NCBI RefSeq assembly: GCF_040958095.1
Contig: NC_091219.1
Coordinates: 29,028,589 to 29,092,588 of the forward strand
Reading direction: 5' to 3'
Length of the DNA stretch: 64,000 bases
From: Procambarus clarkii
Taxonomy: Eukaryota > Arthropoda > Malacostraca > Decapoda > Cambaridae
A program made the position numbers and the translations under genes. Below are positions 57,701 to 64,000 of this stretch, one piece after another. Below the pieces are notes generated by a model. That model made no database searches. It was not told the DNA's origin and saw only the letters and a program-made list of their open reading frames with translations. Each line of letters opens with the position of its first letter. Position 1 is the first letter of the stretch.

Positions 57701-57923
57701 AAAACCCGTCTACTTCCCCCACCAGTAGACTTGTTCAGCTAAAGGCATAATGTAATGTTCCACTTTAGTAAATAAACACTTAAAAAAACACTACCCCATC
57801 TGTGTAGTTACCGGTTACCTGACATTCTACGCTTAAAATAACCCATCTATTCCCCATAGTTGTTCGATATAACTTACCTCTCACCCGCTGGTCGAGTACA
57901 CAGCAGTATATATCCTCCTCCAT
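54720..57923 (-). CDS. Candidate five-exon gene for an unrecognised 113-aa protein
   Basis: Exons read by eye: 57923-57878 (MEEDIYCCVLDQRVR), 56102-56049, 55616-55558, 55221-55188 and 55054-54906. Donors are GTAAGT, GTAAGT, GTGAGT and GTGAGG; acceptors end ATGACAG, TTTTCCAG, TTTTTTCAG and CCCACAG. Phases 1, 1, 0 and 1 fit at every junction and give 342 coding bases ending in TAA. AATAAA lies downstream near 54735. Pieces include CGLESPEVPLSVGRVKQNQ and DPTPFHKRGPGSPADFPGM. No domain, signal peptide or membrane segment is evident. A further exon with good splice sites at about 56815-56602 has stops in all frames, so a noncoding RNA with an accidental frame remains possible. Confidence 0.38.
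54750..54867. other. 118-nt extended hairpin in the candidate 3' UTR
   Basis: Nested complementary arms: TGAATGGGTG with CACCCATTCA (10 bp), CTTTAGTGCC with GGCACTAAAG (10 bp), CATTGTACA with TGTACAATG (9 bp) and GCTTT with AAAGC (5 bp), with internal loops between. Either a palindromic MITE-like element or a structured RNA. Confidence 0.6.
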
Positions 57924-58406
57924 CACTCACCGCGTCGATACTATTTCACTCGTTCCGCAAATTGCCTCAAATCACCTGCGTTGTCCATAAACATAGAAGA
58001 GCAACTGACCGTAACACCCGTATAGAGATCATCATATAACGTGGGAACATTAGTAGTACTGCTGTCAAAACATAGATGGCGCCAGGACAAACGGTAATTC
58101 CTCCAGGAACATTCGGGTGGCCTCCATGGGCCTTTAGGGACGACCAGGAGGCCTTTTGGGCCTCCAGGGGGACCTCCACGCACCTCCACAGATATCCAGG
58201 GAGCCTCCCTCCCGGAGATATTGCATATCTCTTACCTAATTTGTATTATGAAATATGACATGATAGTGCGTTACAGACTTCAGTTAGGAAATAATTGGAC
58301 TTGTAATGTGATTACTGATCCATCTGTATCCCAGTCATTTTACTATGTTAATTTTATGTAATTTATTCTTAAGCTTAATAACATTATTTAAATGTGCTAA
58401 ATTTCC

Positions 58407-58407
<1 letters not shown>
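57924..58407. other. Upstream flank of the candidate gene; no further gene recognised
   Basis: 57930-58080 would hold the minus-strand promoter; no TATA/Inr pair is clear. 58110-58200 is rich in GGCCTCC modules that pair imperfectly. Confidence 0.3.

Positions 58408-58495
<88 letters not shown>
58408..58495 (+). repeat. (AT)n microsatellite
   Basis: About 44 AT units. Confidence 0.95.
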
Positions 58496-58499
<4 letters not shown>

Positions 58500-58789
58500 G
58501 TTTCCAAATTTCTGATGATATACAACATATTGTGGTTTATAATTAAGTTCTTATTAATAGTGATCCTGCATCAAAATTAACAATGTTCAAATTCGGTTTT
58601 GTATGTTAAAATTAACTACATTTTTATGTTAATTTCTTTCTGTAAATAATGATGATAAAGTGCAATAAAGGTATGATTGAGACAATGTTAAATCGTTAAA
58701 TCCTAAATATATCTTGAGTCTTATACTTTAAATATTAAATGAACATATAGTGTGTAGTGTAGTGTTTCAATTATTATTAAGAGGGAAGG
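58496..58789 (+). repeat. Dispersed AT-rich repeat, copy 1
   Basis: CATATTGTGGTTTATAATTA and TAAATCCTAAATATATCTT recur at 59390-59460, 60010-60170 and 61495-61530 in the same orientation. Confidence 0.7.
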
Positions 58790-59390
58790 GTTGGGGGTAA
58801 TGGTTCATATGTCCACATTCGAATGCCCCTCTTCCCAGGACTGGGGGTGCGGGAGTGTACAATAAACTATACCCACCTCCGGCAGCAGCTTGTCGAAGGC
58901 GGAAGTGGAGTCTAGGCCGTTTGTCATGAAAATTATAGTGTGATGGCTCTTATTTTTATTATGGGTACATAATAAGATTATGCCTTTATTCTTAATTTAT
59001 ATTACAATGCTGGTAAAATACACTTCTTGATGAGTATGGAGTACAAATGAACTCATTTTGTACCCTATACTCACAGGATGAGTATAGGGTACACAATAAA
59101 CTACCACTCACATCATGGGTATGGGTTGCACAAGAAACTATCGGAGAGCAGAGTATGGAAAGCAAAGTAAACAAAGATTCACACGATGAGAAAGGGTTCC
59201 ACAATGTCCTATGACTCACAGGATGAGTATGAGGTGCATAATAAATTACCATTCATAGGATGAGTATGGGTTTCACAATAAACTAAAGGTAACAGGATGA
59301 GCATGGGTTGCACAAACTATTGGTAACAGGATGGGTATGGGTTGCACAATAAATTACTGTGCTAGGATGAGTGTGAGTAGGATATATATA
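58790..59390 (+). repeat. Direct repeat block, copy 1
   Basis: CCAGGACTGGGGGTGCGG, GCTTGTCGAAGGCGGAAGTG and AATTTATATTACAATGCTGG followed by about 33-bp units (CACAGGATGAGTATGGGTTG, CACAATAAACTA). Matches 61840-62700, about 3.05 kb away. The short frames inside come from the repeat. Confidence 0.88.
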
Positions 59391-59452
59391 TAAACATATT
59401 GTGGTTTATAATTAAGTTCTTAATAGTGATCCTATCCTGCATCATAATTTAC

Positions 59453-59455
<3 letters not shown>

Positions 59456-59530
<75 letters not shown>
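59456..59530 (+). repeat. (AT)n microsatellite
   Basis: About 35 AT units, directly after a copy of the AT-rich dispersed repeat. Confidence 0.95.
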
Positions 59531-60159
59531 ATTAGGAAGTAATGTTTATTTGGGTAAGTTGTCAGCTTATATGAACTAATAGCTAGTGTGGCTTGTATAT
59601 GGGGTACATCCGGTGTCTTACCCTCGACGGTACCCTCCTTACCCTTATCCGCGGCGGTACCTTTATGGTCAGGAAGCCACGGATATTTACAATGGGGCTC
59701 GGTCAGTCAATATGATTCCTTTGACATCACTAAACTAACTCTTATGTATTCTGTTCTCGTATTGACAATTTGAATGACATCAAGAATATTTTGAATATCT
59801 TCTGATATAGATGGTGCTGTAGTTGATTGTTGTTCATGACAAGTCCAATGGGTCATTAGCATCGCTCAGATTAGTGGGAAGAAATTCTTGCTGCAACAAT
59901 GTGTGTTCTCAGAGCTAACTAGGGTAACTAAAATACTTATTTCCTAAATAAATACTTTAATTGTAAATATTTGAAAATATATGGTATGTATCAGAATTTC
60001 TGACGATATAAAACATATTGTGGTTTATAATTAAGTTCTTAATAGTGATCCTATCCTGCATCATAATTTACATAATATCTACTTCTGTTTTGTGTATTAA
60101 AATGACTACTTTTTATATTAATTTCTTTCTGTAAATGATGATGATGATGATAAAGTTCA
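59531..60159. other. No gene; includes AT-rich repeat copy
   Basis: 59990-60159 matches 58500-58670. The rest (59570-59900) is unassigned although moderately GC-rich at 59600-59700. Confidence 0.4.
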
Positions 60160-60520
60160 GTAAATGTAAGTAAGAACATAAGAATGAAGGTATCTGCAAA
60201 AGACTTATTGGCCCATACGAGGCAGCTCCTCGTATGGAGCTGCCTTTGATAAGTAATTACCAAAGAAGGCACCAAGCCGGGAAGGCTGTGTAGCACAATC
60301 AAATAAGTCAACTGCTCCTGAAGAGGACGGTATTACTTACAGTTTACTGAGATTAGTCTCACAAGTACCAGGTAATCCACTTTTAGTGTTGTACAGAATG
60401 AGTTTAAGTGAAGGAGTGTTACCTGATGATTGGACAGTGTCATTGTTCCCATCCCCAAAGCACACTCAGATAATTATAGACCCATATCTCTAACATAATT
60501 TTGTCTATTAGCACAGTTTT
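60160..60520 (+). pseudogene. LINE reverse transcriptase fragment
   Basis: GGCCCATACGAGGCAGCTCC marks a common decapod repeat. Then GITYSLLRLVSQVPGNPLLV and LSEGVLPDDWTVS, and after a frame change IPKAHSDNYRPISL, the RT fingers leading to the NYRPISL motif. Broken and truncated. Confidence 0.65.
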
Positions 60521-60734
60521 CGGCGTGAATGCATTTTGGTTCTACAAGGTAGCCAACTCCATCAAAATATTAAATATGTACCCAACTCAATTAACGATTA
60601 ATCAACCAATTACTCCATGGGATAACTTGGATCTAGCAGTTGATTTTTAAATGCACCCAAGAAAGATAATGTACACTCTACATTATTAAAACAGTTAACA
60701 CTGTGAAGCATCACTGAAAGTACTCAGAATATGG

Positions 60735-61345
60735 GTAACGATGTGTATCAGTGGTATACCGACGGTTCTGTAGAAGAAGGTGGACGATGTACCGGATGTG
60801 CATGTAATATATTTGAACAATCTTCTCTCTTACATACATGAATGAAGCGCTATGCTAAACTGTGTAATTACTATTTGAGTACTGGAACACTTGATGATAT
60901 ATTGAACTTGTACCCTAGATTGACGATGTAACGTATCAATTATACAATGAATGTATGTGATGTAACTCTATAACCTGAGCTTGTGAAAGCACCTTAATCA
61001 CCTTCAGTGATTAAGTGCTTAATTGCACACTAGTTTCTCTATCAGTTATCTCACCTTGTCAGAGTAAAAGAGACAAATATATGTGTATGTATGTGTTCAG
61101 AATTCAATTTCACCTTTGTAAATGCACGTTAATGACACTATGTAAAAGACACATCGAACACTTTATGTAGGGCATACGTAAATCTGTGTATTTATGTATT
61201 TACGTATGTAGCTTAGCCTAGCATTTTAAAAACACTACAATCACCTTATGTGGTTGATTGTTCAATAAATCCCTGAACTATATGTTTAACAAATCTCTAA
61301 CCCTATCAATGGAGTTAGTTTAGTTCTTATATTATGCACCCTATA
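60735..61345 (+). pseudogene. LINE RNase H start and 3' UTR fragment
   Basis: VYQWYTDGSVEEGGRCTGC at 60740-60795 is the opening strand of an RNase H domain with its first catalytic Asp. The rest to 61345 looks like a LINE 3' UTR (TTGTGAAAGCACCTTAATCA, CACCCTATACCCATCTTGTG). It probably belongs with the preceding RT fragment after an internal deletion. Confidence 0.55.
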
Positions 61346-61623
61346 CCCATCTTGTGGGCGGTAGTGGAAAGGGTTAGAGTCCATGGCGGACTGAAGAAAA
61401 TGTATATATGATGGTTAGCATTGTTAATGTGTGGCCACGTCTGTGGTAGAAAATAATACAAAAAAATCAAATAAAGGTATTATTGAAACTTTATACGAAA
61501 ACATTAAATCCTAAATATATCTTTAATATTATACTTGAAATATGGTATACTTTGCTCTCTCCATCGTACTTCTGCACCTGCTGGCAAGTGGTTCGGTGCA
61601 GTGTGCAGGTGATGTTCATTACT

Positions 61624-61662
61624 GGGTGAGCTGGCAAGTGGTGCTCACCTGCCAGCTCACCC
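61624..61662. other. Perfect 13-bp hairpin
   Basis: GGGTGAGCTGGCA pairs with TGCCAGCTCACCC across a 13-nt loop. Confidence 0.8.
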
Positions 61663-61839
61663 AACGAAAATTTGGTTTTTAATACACTTACACATTTATT
61701 GGGTCTTTCCTTCACCTTCATTCAAGCACTAGGGTATTACAGTAAGTGTTTTAATTATAATATTTATTAACGTTATTATTTTTAATTTTTATTATTATTA
61801 GTATTATTATTAACAGGAGAGGATCGAGTGTGTGTGTGT

Positions 61840-62700
61840 GGGGGGGGGGGGAAATGGTACACATGTCCACATCCCAATGCCCGCCCTTCCAGGACTGGGG
61901 GTGCGGGGGTGTACAATAAACTATACCCACATCCGGCGGCAGCTTGTCGAAGGCGGAAGTGTAGCCTAGAGAATTTGTCATGATAATTAGTGATGACTCT
62001 TATTTTGATTATGGGTCTGTAATCCAGTTAAGCTTTTATTCTTAATTTATATTACAATGCTGGTAAAATACACTTCTTGATGATGAGTATGGAGTACAAA
62101 TGAACTCATTGTGTACCCAAGTTCAAGTTCAAGTATGTTTATTGAGATAAGCAATAAATAAATCTCAAAGTGATAGAGTAGCTTAGGCTATTTCAACCCC
62201 CCTCTAATTCAAGTCCCTCAAGGGGCGCACAAATACTGTGACTACAAATAGACAAATAACATTACAAGAATCCAAACAAGAATTGTGAACCCTATACTCA
62301 CAGGATGAATATAGGGTACACAATAAACTACCACTCACATCATGGGTATGGGTTGCACAAGAAACTATCGCGCAGAGGATGAATATGGAGAGCAAAGTAA
62401 ACAAAGATTCACACGATGAGAAAGGGTTTCGCAATGTCCTATGACTCACAGAATGAGTATTAGCTGCACAATAAACTACAGGTCACAGGATAAGTATGGG
62501 TTGCACAATAAATTACAGGTCACAGGATGGGTATGGGCTGCACAAACTACCGGTAACAGGATGAGTATGGGATGCACAATAAATTACGGGTCACAGGATG
62601 AGTATGGGTTGCACAAACTACTGGTAACAAGATGAGTATGGGATGCACAATAAATTACCGCACAGAGGATGAGTATAGGGTGCACAAACTGGTTGGGTAA
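61840..62700 (+). repeat. Direct repeat block, copy 2, carrying an insertion
   Basis: Same order of modules as 58790-59390 but with more 33-bp units (to 62690) and a 163-bp insertion at 62119-62281. A G run at 61841-61851 begins the block. Confidence 0.88.
62119..62281 (-). mobile_element. Retroelement 3' end insertion with 11-bp target duplication
   Basis: ATTGTGTACCC at 62108-62118 and ATTGTGAACCC at 62282-62292 flank it, matching the uninterrupted site in copy 1. The minus strand ends CAATAAACATACTTGAACTT as at 1560. Confidence 0.75.
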
Positions 62701-63295
62701 ATGGAAATGGTTGGGTACATTTCCTTTCACCTAATGCGACTATTCATGTGTCCGGACACCGGCGATTGTGTGGTATTGGCTATTTATTTAACCATAACTT
62801 TGCATTCATTTAATAATTATATTAAGATATGTTTTCCTTGAAATGTAGTTACATTATCGTCTACATGGCTTTATTCTGACATAAAGACCTATGGCGTTAC
62901 TTTGCATATATGCATAGTAATTATAAAATTGATTGGCTTGTGTGGAGGCCTTCACACTCCCTGAGCGAGCCATCAAGTAACTATAAAAAGGCATATATCT
63001 TAACTTTCAATTCAGTTATATTTATGCCAAAGTATTAACATGCAGCTTATATTTATGTCTTTATGATGACATAGAAAACTTCGTTTATTACAATATCTAG
63101 ATTAAATTAACATTGATCTTCGGAAGGTCATAGTTCCCATATCGGTAAGGAGAGCGTCGGCCATGAAGCCTTGTTTAAAGTATGAATATTTTTCCTCTCT
63201 AATAAGGTATAATCTCTGTGATGGATTCACAAAAACTATTTTATATCTGCCTTTCTGATAACATATACAAATATAATCTTTATTTGTGAATATTT
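62701..63295. other. AT-rich, no gene recognised
   Basis: A CTATAAAAAGG TATA-like site at about 62982 without a clear partner. Upstream intergenic sequence of COQ6. Confidence 0.3.
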
Positions 63296-63666
63296 GTTAA
63301 TTAAGCAATATATCAGAGGGCGTGTAGGGTTCGGTGTTCAATGAACGAAAAGGACTGGATCACTGTGTACAGGAGGCTGATATGGCAGCAAACACTCTCC
63401 TGGCGACCATATTTCTTGGATAAGTCGCTCCACACAATTGTCGCTTGGACCGTCGACTTCCTATGGCGTCACCTCTCACATATTTACGTCTCATTTCGTT
63501 ATGAAATTAGATTATTTCAGAGAAAAAATAGGTTTGATCATGTTCTACGTGTAGCACCAACATTATAGTAAGTAAATATACCATATTTCTTCATTACTTA
63601 CGTAATGCTAATACGTTTTGGGTAGTTTTGGCCTGATTTGGGATGATTGGGGTAATTCTATGGACC
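63296..63666 (+). repeat. Duplicated segment immediately upstream of COQ6
   Basis: Partner of 38670-39039, in inverted orientation relative to it. It carries the 75-codon open frame 63341-63568 (MNEKDWITVYRRLIWQQ..., unrecognised) and probably the COQ6 promoter or 5' UTR. It begins at GTTAATTAAGC and ends inside the ATGGACC start region. Confidence 0.9.
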
Positions 63667-63912
63667 CCCTCGCAGGTCACAGCATTATGTGGTTGTCGGG
63701 AAGAATCACAAGGGTTGTAAAGTGTCCTTCGGGAAGGCTCACAAGGGTTGCAAGGAGCCCTTCAGCTAAGGTGTGGAATGAAAGACTGAGGGGGAAGTGT
63801 GGTCGCTGTGTGTCGACGTCTGCTGCAGGTGGCGAGGCCGGAGACACTCCCCATTATGATATCGTCGTCTCCGGGGGCGGCATGGTTGGATTTGCCATGG
63901 CGTGTTCCCTGG
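63660..63912 (+). CDS. COQ6: COQ6 first coding exon (ubiquinone biosynthesis monooxygenase), partial
   Basis: COQ6 is the flavin-dependent monooxygenase that hydroxylates the coenzyme Q ring in the mitochondrial matrix face of the CoQ synthome. Only the N-terminus is in the window. An Arg/Lys-rich stretch (RITRVVK, RLTRVARS) suits a mitochondrial presequence. It is followed by HYDIVVSGGGMVGFAMACSL, the FAD-binding beta-alpha-beta fold with GGGMVG. The human protein has the same motif at its N-terminus. The exon ends after 63912 at G-GTAAAT, phase 1, inside the Gly codon. Start uncertain: ATG at 63660, at 63687 (best placed before the presequence) or at 63618, which lies inside the duplicated segment. 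No TATA box is seen nearby. Confidence 0.85.
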
Positions 63913-64000
63913 GTAAATGGACTCATTAAATAAAAAATACTTATGATTGGCTAATGTCTTATAAATAATTTATTGTGTTTGGGGACAGGCAGCCAGTGTA
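63913..64000 (+). other. COQ6 intron 1, start
   Basis: Begins GTAAATGG; the following exon lies beyond the window. Reading through gives a stop within six codons. Confidence 0.7.

Noticed and set aside
63341-63568. The 75-codon frame as an upstream gene or a COQ6 exon
   Set aside because: It is open and duplicated exactly, but no domain, splice link to COQ6 or codon-level evidence exists; identity of the two copies is at DNA level and says nothing about translation.

Overview
The window is eukaryotic nuclear DNA, most likely from a decapod crustacean, with a crayfish or lobster (Astacidea) my first guess. The evidence is long uninterrupted dinucleotide arrays, many minisatellites, CR1/Jockey-like LINE fragments in both orientations, several tRNA-derived SINE families of a kind I associate with decapod genomes, and split genes with GT-AG introns. 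No rRNA gene, functional tRNA gene, CRISPR array, operon or bacterial-style regulation is visible. Almost all long open frames are shadows of tandem repeats whose period is a multiple of 3 (21 or 24 bp) or of dinucleotide runs.

Layout. 1-450: CpG-rich segment with a plausible TATA/Inr promoter. 0.99-18 kb: repeat field with an inverted SINE pair flanked by a 13-bp target duplication (3086-3334), (GT)n at 3.8 kb, minisatellites at 6.5-12 kb, a 450-bp pure (AG)n at 12.2 kb, SINEs at 13.4, 16.7 and 17.5 kb and a LINE fragment at 13.7-14.6 kb. 18-26 kb: LINE debris, then a nearly complete minus-strand LINE (20478 to about 25720) with an open 1109-codon endonuclease/reverse transcriptase frame. 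Its ORF1 is split by a 361-bp terminal-inverted-repeat element. 26-34 kb: more SSRs, SINEs and LINE ends, a 21-bp array (27.5-28.2 kb) and a 24-bp array (32.9-34.1 kb). 34-38 kb: AT-rich, repeat-poor, possibly intronic, with a possible minus-strand gene start at 38014. 38.7-49.7 kb: a 370-bp duplicated segment, a LINE 3' end with tandemly duplicated tail, Tigger (pogo) remains, an RNase H-bearing LINE and SINEs. 49.7-52.4 kb: a complete hAT element with 16-bp TIRs and 8-bp target duplication, transposase broken by one frame change. 52.5-53.4 kb: a second RNase H-LINE copy. 54.7-57.9 kb: a candidate five-exon minus-strand small gene (113 codons, unrecognised). 58.4-62.7 kb: directly duplicated repeat block around LINE fragments. 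63.66-63.91 kb: the first coding exon of COQ6 (mitochondrial ubiquinone monooxygenase), the only host gene identified by homology with good confidence.

The host genes do not form a visible pathway. The main biology is mobile-element traffic: SINEs of at least two head types share one 3' tail, LINE 3' ends run into (CA)n tracts, a short repeat has a hammerhead-like half core, and the sequence directly upstream of the COQ6 start codon exists as a near-identical inverted copy 24.6 kb away. Gene models rest on splice-signal reading by eye; family names come from remembered domain motifs, not from a database search.
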